From Rhizomys pruinosus (Eukaryota > Chordata > Mammalia > Rodentia > Spalacidae), in the NCBI GenBank assembly GCA_009823505.1, contig VZQC01005072.1:1-64000 (forward strand): DNA of 64,000 bases. The letters run 5' to 3'. A program made the translations under genes and the position numbers. Shown piece by piece: positions 32,488 to 44,213 of the stretch. The notes below the pieces were generated by a model, which saw only the letters and a list, made by a program, of their open reading frames with translations, made no database searches and was not told the origin of the DNA. Every line of letters begins with the position of its first letter. Position 1 is the first letter of the stretch.

Positions 32488-33272
32488 GTTGTAGTTTCAT
32501 ATTCACCATCTCTAACCACCACAGCCCTTACATTCTACCATGCCCCCTCTGTCCCAGATTGTTCCCTAGGGCTATAATGGGACAGGTGGCACTGAAAAGA
32601 ACATGTTTTTCTTGGAGACTAGTTGTCTTGACTTGTCATTTCGGCTGTTTCTTTTCATGGGCTGACAGTTTGTCAGGGTAACCTTTACCATCCTACAAAA
32701 AGCACAAGCACAATTAGACTTAAAGATTTAACTAATATTATTATGGCAATTGCGTTAGCTTTGGTAATTAGACACTGTATGTTTGGATGGTTATGTAAGT
32801 CCAAATGTGACAGTTTCTTCTATTAAAATACAAGTGTCTTATTGTGGCTTATATCTTCCTAACCACTGTAGAGGACATGTAAGCTTGTGGCCATCAGCCA
32901 TGAGTATATCCTCCAAGTGAGAGAAGCAAAATTAGCCAATTAGATTTGGCATGTATAGAGCATATGGCTCCACCGCTTACACAGTATCTCCAGGCAATAA
33001 GGGGTGTAGCTGGGATTAACTGAAGGGAGTGCTGTAGCTGCTCAAGGGAGCCACATATTTGCTTTATGGAGTAGTGGCCTTTGGTATGAACTCTCTGACA
33101 TTTCAAAGAACCAACTGTACACTTGCAAGTGTGTCGCAAAATTCTTTCATGTTACACCAGGTTATTTGCAGCAGGGCCTTACTCACTTTTCTTGTATATC
33201 CCAGTTTAGAGGCAAGAAACCTATCCTATGGGGGCCTTGGATTCCCCCAGCCAACATCTCCTTGGCAAAACA
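32488..33272 (-). mobile_element. Proviral segment shared with A-tailed retroposons
   Basis: Read on the minus strand, it follows 25582-26399 and 20748-20987 in order: the 'gagatgttgg' start, 'tgcaagtgtaca', 'ccaaatctaattggct', 'acaaactgtcagccc' and 'gggggcatggtag' blocks. Similarity stops after GAAACTACA(A/G)CAA. The 81-codon frame at 32894-33139 sits here. The function of the encoded segment is unknown. Confidence 0.8.
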
Positions 33273-33399
33273 ATCCATCGCTGACATCAGAGCTCTTTTG
33301 TATTAACACATTGTGCTCAATTGTACCACTTATAAATTACCTTTATATTTAGTTTTAGATAGAGAACCATCTCTGACAGTTTGTATTGTCTATCAATAA

Positions 33400-35500
33400 A
33401 CCAAAGAAGGCAGTCACACCTGTTCTATAAGCATTTACCATCATAGCAGTTGGTTCCAATTTACAGTTGGGGATTCATGACTTTCAACTACATCAATTTT
33501 TTTTCTTCTTTTCCATTAAAGGTGAGGGGTAGAAAGGTTGGTTAGGAAGTTTTCTCAGCATCTGAAAGGTAAACTTTATCAGACCACATCATAAACATTT
33601 ATCCCAAACAGAATTTAGAGAAATGTTCAGTGTCTGTGACTTAGGCAATCTGAGGTTTCTTTTTTTTTTTTCATGTCCAGACCGGTCAGCCTCTCTGTTG
33701 GCATTTTCAGTCCATCTTGCAGTCCAATATTGTGTATTTTTAGACATTTACATTTAGTATAATTTTCATCCTTTTCTAAGTCTCATTCAAAAAAAAATTT
33801 TTTAAAATATTAAAAAATTTATCAAAAGTTTGGAATATAAAGGGAATATTATACCACCTCACTCTTTTGCTTCAGTGATGACTGAAAATGTATTACAAAT
33901 ACCCATAAACAGGACCCAAGGTGTAAGTTTTCATCATATTTATCCAAACTGTCTATCCTTGACTGTATGATTATTTGGGAAGTAAACTCAGAACTAATTT
34001 TCTTCACTTATCTTCTAAGTAAAGGAAAAAACTGTTAACAAGCGTGATCGCATCAAACAGAAAAACTACAGAAGAGACCCTATCTGTGCACCCCAATCTT
34101 AAAGCCACTGTTGGAAATTCAACACAGATTACAAATAAAGCAATTAACATCCTATATTTTTAATTAGTTTAAATGCATTACCATTTTAAACTGTAAACCT
34201 ACAAGGTGGATTATAATAGATACCTTTTTTCAAGTTTTTGGCCTTTCTATGCCTTGAATTGCACAACCTTACCTTAAAGATTTTTAATATTTAACTCCTT
34301 ACTTAAAAATATATATACTATAATATATATTTTATTACGTATTTCCTGTTCATAAATCAGTATTAAAGATTGTTAGCTATGTCCCATGAGAAATTTTTTG
34401 TTTTTGTTACCATTCCTACCTCTTGATTACAGTTTAATATAAATTTGCGTTTTAAGATGGAAGGGCCAGTTCCAATTTAGAGGTAATGTTTTTATATTAT
34501 TATGTCTATTAACATAATATACTTAGAACACAAAAGTGCACTCATCCATACACACATGTGCGCGCACAACATACATAGGTACAAACATACATACATAAGA
34601 AAGGTTTGTTAGGTTGACCTGTATGCCACCTCTTAGGCCCATTTGTAACCATTTGCCTTTAATGAACTCTACCTAAAGTTTACTATTCTCTCCCTATCCT
34701 GTCCCTTCTGGTCAATTACTCCTAAGCTGTCCTTTTGTTAAGTCTAAATGACCCTATATTATTTACAAATATAAAGATTGAGGATTCCCAAAAGTACAGG
34801 CCAAAGTTGTTTGTATCTTGAAAACTGATCCATCTTGTCCTGTTGTAAGGCCCTTGGAAAAATAATAAATTATTTATAATAACAACAATTATAAATATTA
34901 TTAATTCTACTACTTACCATTAAATCTTAGTCACAACATTAATTATAAATAATAATGGTCAAAAATATCAGCCAACAATGAACAATTTACCCTTAGACTG
35001 AATTTTTATCCAATTATATTTAATAATTATATCAATAACATTTAAACATACACCATTAATAAATATTTCCAATAATAATTACCAACAATCTATCATTAAA
35101 CTGAATCTTGCATTTATATAAACCCATTAAAAATTGTTAACACTAAGGGTTACAAAACAAACATTTTTTATGAAATTGAATTTATTTTTGTTACTAGTTA
35201 AAATAGATTTAACCCCTGTAGGACTCTAAGAATTGAAAAAGCATTGAACTTACACTCATTTTACCAATACCACACCAGCTTGAAGATGGGCCTAAAGACG
35301 CATCTAAAACAGTTTTATTTAAAGAATTTTTTATTTAAATAAACCAAATATCAATTTACATTGTTAAAGAGATTTTACCAATATTTCTTTAAAAACAAAC
35401 AGAAATTCATCGGACCAAGTTTGTTTTGTTAGAACTTCAAGGCCTGTAACTTCTCCTAGAATTTAAGTTTCTTAAACTTGCTGAGATGGATTTGAATTAC
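33400..35500. other. AT-rich interior of the provirus, no ORF
   Basis: Long runs of 'aataattataaatatta'-like sequence; no frame of 60 codons or more. No retroviral motif could be read. Confidence 0.6.
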
Positions 35501-36705
35501 TTAACTGATACAACTTGGTAGAGTGGAGGGTCCACAGTTGTCTCGGAGGATTGGACTCAAGGCCTGCTTCACTTTATAGTCTAAAAACATAATGAACACT
35601 GCCCCGGGCTGGGCTTTTGTCCTAGACTTTATGCTTCCCAGTGAAACGCAGAATGCTGTAAAGCCAGCCCTTCCCCCACAGCCATCCACTGTTTCCAGAG
35701 CAGGAAAATGTAACAGCTTTATATTTTGCCTTTAGTCTTATTCAGGCCGAGCTGTGGGAGGGTCACTCCGTAGGCTAGAGGGCCCTGGAACTCACAGCCA
35801 TCCTTTGGATTTAAAGGTGTGGCCACCACCAAGTCTGGAGTTTACAAGCTCAATTTGCAGTATAAAGCCTTTAGAAACACCTCTATGGAATGCTTACTGC
35901 AAAAAGCTTGCTTGCTCCACAGGCATGCCTGTCCTTTTAGCCTTTGTGACATTCCCACCATGAGCTGTGGCAGAGGGGAAAACAGGACCCCAGGCTATAG
36001 GGAAAATTTTAACCACATTTCAAAACCTATAGAAGGCAATTGATGGGAGAGGAGGGGCTACTCTCGTAATTTTTTTTTGAATATCCGCCACCTGGGAAGG
36101 CCGGGGAAGCAACAGAGGCCCCAATCCAGGGAAGCCAAGCCAGCACTTAGGGGCTGCATAATCGTGTCCCTCCGCGTGGGTGAAAACCCACAAGAGAATG
36201 CAAGATTCTCAAAGCCTATCCGAGAAACGGGTCTCCAGCCCCACCAGGCCAAATCTCCCTCATCGCCATCTGCGTGCTCACCACCAGTCATGTTAAACTT
36301 TTTCCATGTCACAACTTGAAACGCAACATCCACGGCAAACCACAGCACACAATCAACAAACACATGCCATACATCAAAAAACAATTCCTCCTGAAACATA
36401 GCTTCCTGAAAGTGTAATTCCCATCTTGTAGAGATTTTGGCTTATCAAACTGGTCTCCAAAACCCACAGGTCCCTCTTTCCCAGATACACTTATCAAGTA
36501 AATCATTAGCACAGATGCAAGCCTATTCATTTACACAGCTCCATGAGACACATATGTTTTACTAGTTTAAACCCAAAACTTTAGCACCTGATGAAAACTC
36601 TAAATCAGAAATGAAAACTTAAATCAGAGCAAAATATGACTCTTACGTTTGTAACAGCACTCAGACAAATTTTATATTAATGTTCTCTGCACCCAAAGAC
36701 CCCGG

Positions 36706-36745
36706 CTGTGCTAGGATTAAAGGCTGTGCCACCACACCCAGCAGG
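36706..36745 (-). mobile_element. B1-head-like fragment inside the provirus
   Basis: TGCTAGGATTAAAGGCTGTGCCACCACACCC is the first 35 bp of B1 in reverse. A weaker one (TTTAAAGGTGTGGCCACCACC) lies at 35811-35835. Confidence 0.55.
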
Positions 36746-37228
36746 AGACCCAAAAACATGAAGCACAGTCTTTACGAACCTGACCAACCCAGTTCTTTGA
36801 GACCAACCCTTCCTTAACACAAACACACAGATCACGCCAGCCTGATCAGCAAGGGTGGGGCAGACCCAGAGAGGTCCTTTTTTCTCCCATTGAGGAGGGA
36901 GGGAGGGAGGAGACGAAACAGGCTCAAAAATTCTTCCAGAAACATAACAGAAACCAAAAGCTATTCCAGATGCTCTCCCTCACTCCTTGGAGGCAAAAGC
37001 CTATAATGCACCCCTGGAAGCAATGCAACACCCCACTGATCCAGATGCCAGACTCCAAAAATCAGTCTCCAGCAAAGATGGAAAGGTTGCCAGAGTGCTC
37101 AGGAATTTTCCAAGCTCTAAAGACCTCCCAAACCAGACCAGGATTCCTAACTGCTGATGCAAATTTACTAGCTTGTAAGAAGTAGCTTATCTCTGGTCTT
37201 TTTGATATCCAACAAATCTCAACCTGTC

Positions 37229-37257
37229 TTTTTTTTTTTTTTTTTTTTTTTTTTTTG
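37229..37257. repeat. Poly(T) tract in the provirus
   Basis: An uninterrupted run of about 27 T. It could be an A tail of an insertion on the minus strand, but no element boundary or target duplication was found. Confidence 0.9.
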
Positions 37258-37990
37258 GCTATGACATTACTTGGTCTTCCTTCTGGGTCTGTCTCTCCCT
37301 TATCAGAGTTTGGAGACAGCCTCGTTAAAATCTTTCTCGGTGGTTTTGGAATGGGATCGGGTTACTGAAATAAGGGAACAGTGGCTTGTAGGGCGAGCTC
37401 AGCCTGTCCCGCTGGGAGGTGTTTCGAGATGGCGAACGCCGGGCACCTGGGCCGCCCAGTGAGCTCCTTGGCCTAGCCCGCGCCTGGGGAACTCGCGCTG
37501 TACTCTGGCAGAGGGGGCGGCGACACAGATTCGCTGCGGGGGTCGGCCTGGGAGGGCATGGAGAGGTTAGGGGAGGAAGCAGCGCCAATTTTGGCTGCAA
37601 AAAAAAAGGGGGGAGCTGCTTTATAGGGCAGAGGAAATGGATCTCTTTGGGGGGATGACAGGCAGTGCCTGGGGTGTTTGGCTTAGGGCAATTGGGGACG
37701 TAGCCCGCAGAGACGTTGCTGGCGGGGGGGGAGGGGGGGTTGAAATTTATTCATTCTTAACATTTTGTGGTGAATTGAGGGCCCATCAAGGACTACCCAG
37801 GGACATGTATCCCCTATGAATATAAACAATCTAGTTAAATCTTTTTTCTTTAACCCGACTTCCTCTCTCCCTGAAAGCTGTCTTAAAGTGTTGAATAAAC
37901 TTCTCTTCTTTAGACAGCGACTTGCCCATCTTATATGAGCCAGTTGGCCTATCTTTAATATGAGACAAAGAACTACTCACTTCTTACTTC

Positions 37991-38125
37991 TCGAGGATTC
38001 TGCACTCCGTGGGTGGCGGAGGTTCCTCTTTCTTCCGAGGTTTTCCACGCTCCGCTGATGGCGAAGCGCCCTCTCTCTTTACCGAGGTTTTCCGCGCTCC
38101 TCTGATGGTAGCGCCCTTCGGTCTT
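37991..38125 (-). repeat. Three approximately 45-bp repeats in the proviral leader
   Basis: Units at 37991-38033, 38034-38080 and 38081-38125 each start with (T/A)C(C)GAGG(A/T)TT(T)(T)C and contain 'ctccg(c/t)...gatgg(c/t)' followed by 'gcgcccT' or similar. They lie between the primer binding site and the interior. Confidence 0.8.
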
Positions 38126-38178
38126 AAGTAGTCCGGCCGGACCTTGTTCCTGTCTGGTAGGGGGGTCTCTTACCTCGA

Positions 38179-38196
38179 GCCCCTAGTCGGGTGCCA
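38179..38196 (-). promoter_or_regulatory. Primer binding site, lysine-tRNA-like
   Basis: On the minus strand, 3 bp after the LTR end: TGGCACCCGACTAGGGGC followed by TCGAGG. This resembles the 3' end complement of a lysine tRNA (TGGCGCCCAACGTGGGGC) with several mismatches, and is distinct from proline-type sites. Confidence 0.65.
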
Positions 38197-38199
38197 ATA

Positions 38200-38634
38200 T
38201 GACCCTGTTACGGGTATGTAACGTTAGGTACTCGAGGGGTCCCCAACACTGCAGAAAAGCGAGGGAGGAGAAAAGGAACGCTGACTTTGCGAGTGGTGGC
38301 AAGTCTCTGATTTATTGAATTATGACGGCGGTTTTTATTTAGTAACAGCGGGAAGACTCAGGACCGAGGGCGGGGGGGGCTGGGGTGTGGTTTGGCTTTG
38401 CAAAGTTAAAGTTTATCGGGGATAGATGCTTGCGCCGGCAGGGATTCTTTGTCCGTGATAACCTTCCTCTGGGGGCTGTTGGCTCCGGCAGATAATATTT
38501 GCATATTATAAGGTTCCTCCGGAACATTCAGGTTTTGCAAGGTAGGACGCTTCTCTGCATTTCTGCACCTTAGAGGACAGTTCTGAAGCTAATTCAGAGT
38601 TAACTCTTTACGAGCAGGCTTACAGCTTCCAACA
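38200..38634 (-). mobile_element. 5' LTR of the provirus, 435 bp
   Basis: Plus strand TGACCCTGTTACGGG at the left and GCTTACAGCTTCCAACA at the right; TG...CA ends on the minus strand. Contains AATAAA-equivalent 'tcaataaatcag' in reverse as 'ctgatttattga'. Confidence 0.85.
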
Positions 38635-38640
38635 AAACAG

Positions 38641-39385
38641 ACAGAAAAAAATAGTGACTTGAGGATGAGCAAATCTTTCTTAGCAAAATAGAAACTGAGA
38701 AAAGAACGATCAATTAGATTTCATCAGAATTAAAAGTGTGTTCATAAAATAATAGGCAAGCCACAGACATGAAAAATATTTTCAAGTTTGTATCTGACAA
38801 GAACTGTCTTCCAGGAGCTACATGAATCTCCTACAACAGAGTAATGAAAAGACATACCTAATGAAAATGAGGAAAGGATTTGAACAGGTACCAAGGAAGG
38901 GATGAGAGGAGCCAATTCAGACATGACAACACACTCAACTACTGTTCCTTGTAAATCTCGAATTCAAGCCACGCCCCCCCTTAGAAATCCATTGAAATCT
39001 ATTAAAAGGCTAAAAGTGTTCAAACACTAGAGCCAGTTAATTCTGGCAAGAATACAGCATCTTCAATGTCTTCTTTGTTGATGAGAAAGTACAAAATTAT
39101 GGCCCCTCTAAAAAGGGTCTGGCAGATTCTGTTGAACCCAAATATGTGACTGCCCAAATAGCCTGACAATTTTTTAGACATTTTCCCAAGAGAAATTAAA
39201 TATAATTTGACAAAACACCTTGTACCAAAAGGTTAATTACAATTTTATTCAATAGCAACTAAACCCAGGTAACCTCATCAATTGAGGTAGAGAAACTGAA
39301 AGATGCTTATACAAAGAAACACTGCAATGAAAGCAATGATGGAGTCAAATCCAAAACATGCTAAGTGAAAAGTGTTATATTTTAT
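38641..39385 (+). mobile_element. L1 ORF2 relic (C-terminal half)
   Basis: 'tagatttcatcagaattaaaagtgtg', 'caagccacagacatgaaaaatattttcaa', 'atctgacaagaact', 'gggtctggcagattctg' and 'catgctaagtgaaaag' follow the collinear order of L1 ORF2. Many stops; not coding. The provirus is inserted next to or within it. Confidence 0.8.
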
Positions 39386-39814
39386 TAAAAAAATCCATGT
39401 TAGATGGTTCACTCCCGGGAGGCTCTGGAGTTGGCAAATCATTCTGTGGTGACAAAAGTCTTAGCAATGGTCTCTTGAGAAAGGGGGGGGGCTGTAGAGA
39501 GACTTAGGAAACTTGACAGGGTCATGTTAATTTTCTGTGCCTCGAAGGTAGTGTGGGCATTTCAGGTGTGTGATTTGTCAACAGTCATGTAACGGATGTT
39601 TCTGACACAAGATGACAATTATAGATTTCAAATAACACACTGGCAAGTGGGAAAGTTTCTTGGAAAAAGTGACATCTGTGGTGTGCTCTGCTTCTCATCC
39701 AAACCCCCGGGGGAGATTCCTATCACTGCCGAGCTCACATCCAAAATCTTTACCCTGGCCAAAGAGCCTCCCTGCTCTGGCCCATTCCAAATCTCCATGC
39801 CCCGTTCTAGACTT
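39386..39814. other. No gene seen
   Basis: Plus-strand frame 39596-39943 (115 codons) continues into the next repeat; no domain recognised. Confidence 0.4.
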
Positions 39815-40145
39815 TACTTGACTCGCTCTTATCCTGCTATGACAGAATACTGCAGACTGGACAACAATAAAGAACATGTATTGCTTTTAGTTCTAGAAAC
39901 TTTGACGTCTAAGACTGAGGGGCTCCATGTGGTCAGGACTTAATTGTTGGAAGATAAGAGGGAGGGAGGAAAATTTGCCAGAGATAGAACAGAAGGGGGC
40001 CAATCTTGTTATGACCTGCTCCAGAAACACTGGCGTTAATCCACTCATGAACACAGAGCCCTGGTGGCCCACATCTCTCTAACAGATCCTTCCTTCCTCT
40101 TCATTGCTTTAGCAATTCAAGTTCAACGAATATTCAAACCACAGC
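39815..40145. mobile_element. Possible old MaLR/MER-type repeat
   Basis: 'ctgctatgacagaatactgcagactgg', 'taatccactcatgaac' and 'ttcaaaccacagcag' follow the order of an ancient mammalian repeat ('...ataccatagactgg ... taatcccattcatgag ... ccatagcag'). Confidence 0.45.
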
Positions 40146-43100
40146 AGGCACCCCCACCCCCACCCCCCACGGTGGCCTGCTTCTTGTCCTTGTTGTGTTC
40201 TTCCTGCCTTGTGGCTTTGGCTAGGCAATGTCTCCTTCCTGGAATGTTCTTCCCGTGTTTTCTCCCTTTGAGCACTCCCTCATACACACTTTATCCAACC
40301 CAATTCTACCTATCTCTTGTATACATCTGGCTGTGGTCTACATTATGAAATATATGTGACCTAGAATGCTGTGTGATGTATTTTCAACAGTAATGCAGTA
40401 GAGAATCAACAAATATTGGCTAGGTAAGTGAACTTAATTGTTCAGTAAAGTAGATTAATTCATAATTGGAAGGAAGGCAGAGATTTCCCAGCCATTTATG
40501 GACAGGAGGTGAAATGGAACACATTAAGAGGGAAACCCTTAAGTTAAAATCCAAAAGGAAGAAGAAGGAAAAGATGTGAGTGTTGGGCCCTTCCTAATAT
40601 TAAAACATCACATGGAATTTTTAAAGTCAGCTCTCAAGAGGCTCTTGTGGTTGGTCTGGAGGAACATGGATGTAAATTGTATTTTCTGGCATGGTGGAGG
40701 AAACAAAGAACTCAGAATTTACAAAAACTCTCACCAGCCATGTCTCTAATTACAGTTTCTAGGGGATGTCCTTTTCTAATATATTTTACAACCCCCAGAA
40801 GATGCAACCTGGCTTATGATCAGAGCCCTGAGACTTCCCACTTCTTCGTTAGGATAGACTAACACCACTTTTTCGCCTTCTGGCAAATGTGTGGCTACAT
40901 ATGACGCTAGGCCTGATCCTTGGAGCAGGCAAAACCTCCCAAAGCAATGATTCTAGATGCCTTGAGTTTATATAAAAGCAACAGTTGGCTAACAGCACTG
41001 TGAGCAGAGAGAAGTGTGGAGGTGAGACCTTGTAATTGACACCACATTGATTTCTGCTCCATCCCCTTGGGCCTGGCAGGGACACAGAGGGGCTTCACTA
41101 TTTAAATGCCCCCCAAGGCAGCACATGCATGCACACTTTTATTCCAAAATGGTGATCGCACATTTTTTTTCCTGTATTATTTACACTTCCATTTATTGAT
41201 CCCTTGGTACATTCCATTCTGATGATATGTGAAGACATAAAAGGTAGAAGTTAAATGGGCACACACAAGAGCCCCCAAACCATGCTAATGCAGCTGTAAA
41301 TGGCTCTTTTGACCTCTGGAATCCTATAGGTCACTTTTCTTAATAAAAGATATCAAGACATTTCACATTCATACCCATACAAAGATTTATAAACCAGCAT
41401 CTCAGTATTTTCTGAAGCTTCTTGGTGACTAAATCTGAATTTCAGTTTCCTGGTATATGTAAATTTAGGATATTGGATAAATGGAGCTCTGGCTACTACC
41501 ACAGTAGACAAAGCAGACATTGCTAATAACTTACAGTACAGTATAACAGACCTGTCACTACCAATCAACTGGAGATTGTACATGAGTTGAAATCTACTTG
41601 TTTTCCTGTAACAAGAAGATCCCTAAGGTTTCTTCTATCTACTCCCTCCAGTCCATAGTCATAAAGTACTTATACAAAGCAATAGCCCCAAATATGGACA
41701 CATATCCAATTATAAGCCTTTAACTTAAGAAGTTTCATAAATACAAACAAATCGAATGAGACTAAAAATGTATCCATTTTCTTGAGAGCCTTTATTGTTT
41801 TACTGTACTTTGATCTTATGAATAAATCAACTGTTGGATCAACCTTTGGACCAACATAAAGTGACTCTTTCTGCACAACATATTTCCATTATTTTCATTA
41901 CTCCTCAAGTCTTCCTGAAGTCATGGCAACACTTGGGACGGCCTGCTCCAGTTTTGGAGTCCTGCCCTCTACGTACTCTGGGTGACTCAAATCTAAATGA
42001 CCTCCTAACAATATTTTACTTTTGGTAGACAATATTACAAACAAAAGGAATGCATTACTGAGTGGTAGAATTGTTTTCTAATTACAAAACTTGTTGGGGA
42101 GAAGCCACCAGGAGAAGGGGTTTCCTCTGTTCCCCTAAACTATCTTCTTCCTCAACCCCCAGCTTTAATTCACCTATAGATGTTCTTGAAAACAACTGTA
42201 GCAGGTGTTCTGAAGATTATTGCTTATGAACCATCTAAGTCAAGAAGCCATGGTACTTGGAAAACATGCACAAGGCTTAACCCTACCCAGAATTAAAAAG
42301 AAGAATCTTAAGCTGGCCCTCAGAAAGGTACAAGTTCCCCTACTCAGAAGGGGGGGGGTTTCTTACCCATACCTACTTTGAGGAACAACATTTTCAAAGC
42401 AAAGACTTAGCAAAACTAGTCAAATCAGTATTTACATTCTCCCTGTCTTACTTCTGTATTGCAGTAGGATTGGAAACTGTCTGAGAGCAAAGACTAGATG
42501 CCATGCATTCAAGAATTCCCCCAAGATATTCCTAAATCAGCTATTTTAGGCAATTTTTAAGTTTGAGCAACACTTTCTTAATATCATTAAAAGGAATAGT
42601 ATTTTCATCAGAGACCAGGAGAAACCAGTTAATTGGGCCTTGATCAGATATTTAAGTTATGTACAAATCAAACAAGAATCTAGAAGAATGAAGAATAAAG
42701 AGCAATATGTTGTTCCTGTGTGTTTTGTACCCTTTCCCTCCAGGGCTTGCATAGGAAGACCTTGCACCATACATGGAAAATCATCAAATACAGTATTCTC
42801 TCAACTATGATTTTTATTATGTGCTAGAGTCAAAATTATTTTCTCCAGTGTTGGCAACCATGATCTCTCATGCAACTGTTTACTTTCCATGAAATACCAT
42901 GAGAATGACTAGTAAAGTGAATTAATTTAAGCAAACTTACTCTACCCCAAGACAGTTGAAGAAATTTAGTTAATATTGCTTAAAGACACTTTACTTTGTA
43001 GGATTGAGTAGGAAATTTAGGCACAAGAGACTTTGGCCCTTTTCTTAACATTTAAAAAAACTCTAAAATGGTTTATATAATCAACTCAGAGCTTTTAAAA

Positions 43101-43469
43101 GTCAGGCAACACCTTCCATTTGCCTAAGACATACATGTTTCTCAGAGAGAAGAACTCTGTTGTAAAGCTTAACTTAGGAAGCCACAGTCAGGAGTCCAAG
43201 TTTACAGTGTATATTTAAGGTGGTTGTAGCCCTGTCCTCTTTGTGTAGGTGATGACTGAAGAGAAACTCTCAATCCCAAGGCTGAAGATGACGTACTTGT
43301 AAGCATCGATGAGGTGGCTGGGGGATCAATTAGGCCCTTAGTCTGTGCAGACCAGGGCCTGGTAAATTACTCATAAAGGGCCAGAGCGAAAATGAATTGG
43401 TCTTTGTGGGGCCACATGGTTCATGTGGTAACTGGTCCATGGATGTAGGAAGAGAAACAGTAAGAGACA
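40146..43469. other. No gene seen in 3.3 kb
   Basis: AT-rich unique-looking sequence with a C-rich run at 40148-40170. Scattered short frames (40064-40348, 40647-40862, 40849-41098, 41353-41583, 41670-42028) have no domain or exon structure I can support. Confidence 0.45.
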
Positions 43470-43700
43470 TATGAGAAAAGAGAACGGAGGGAAGGGAAAG
43501 GGAAGAGAGAGGAGGGAAAGGATGGAGGGGAAAGGAAGGGGAGGCTAAAAGGAAAGGGAAAGGGAATGGAAGATGGGAGGGAAGAGAAGGGGAGACGAAA
43601 GGGAAGGGAACAGGGGAGGAAAACGGGAAGGGAATGGAAGAGAAAGGGGGTGGGGAAGGGGAAAGAGGAAGAGAGAAAAGCAAAGGAAGGTGGGAAGCAA
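43470..43700. repeat. Purine-rich (GGGAA/GAGG) tract, strongly strand-asymmetric
   Basis: About 230 bp of almost only G and A on the plus strand, with few pyrimidines. The Ser/Pro/Phe-rich minus-strand frames at 43330-43730 are a by-product. Confidence 0.95.
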
Positions 43701-43973
43701 GAATCTATTTTCTAAGAAAGAAGATTCCATTCTAAAGGCCCTGTCTACACAGGCAGATGGACCCAGAAAGAGTTTGGTGGCAGGGCAGCTAAGTTAAAGG
43801 CTGGTCTAGGAAGTGTCTTTACCTGTGGTGATCTACACTGTGTGAAGGACCACGGGCCAGTAAATTGCTGGTTAGGAGTGTAAACGCTGGAGACAAGAGC
43901 GAGGATTTGAATGCTGCTTCTCTGATCGACCTGCTGGCTGATCTTGAATGTGTTGCTAACCCACTGTATTAGT

Positions 43974-44213
43974 CACATTTCTGTTGCTGTGATAAAACCA
44001 CCATGAGCAAGGGAACTTATAAAATGAAGAGTTTATTTGAGCTTACGATTGACAGTTCCAGGGAATCAGAGTCCATTGTGGTGGGAGGCATGCTGGCCCG
44101 GGCTGGAGCAGCAAGCCAAGGGTCACATCTTGCAATGAGCACAGAAAGAAGAGAGAGAGACTGGAGACCACAGGCTTGTTAAACTCACTAAGCCTGCCCC
44201 CAGTGACATACTT
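43974..44213. mobile_element. Rodent interspersed repeat, truncated by LTR
   Basis: TGTATTAGTCACATTTCTGTTGC at the left, 'gagtttatttgagcttacgattgacagttcc' and 'agcctgcccccagtgacatacttcc' at the right. It is the same family as 54031-54390 in the opposite orientation; the distal third is missing. Confidence 0.75.

Larger units (their letters stand above)
31297..38634 (-). mobile_element. LTR-flanked provirus (endogenous retrovirus), 7.3 kb, no intact ORFs
   Basis: Two LTRs of one subfamily in minus orientation bound a 6.4-kb interior. Flanks AACCAG (31291-31296) and AAACAG (38635-38640) form a 6-bp duplication with one mismatch. A primer binding site lies next to the 5' LTR. No frame over 125 codons exists in the interior, so gag, pol and env are not encoded in readable form. 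The middle (33400-35500) is very AT-rich; 32488-33272 is shared with the A-tailed retroposons; 37390-37560 is CpG-rich. Numerous small indels against relatives could be decay or sequencing error. It is either a decayed or a non-autonomous element. The right flank is L1 ORF2 sequence. Confidence 0.8.

Noticed and set aside
36058..36399. Gag- or env-like frame in the provirus
   Set aside because: 113 codons without zinc knuckle, protease, or transmembrane pattern of a retroviral protein.
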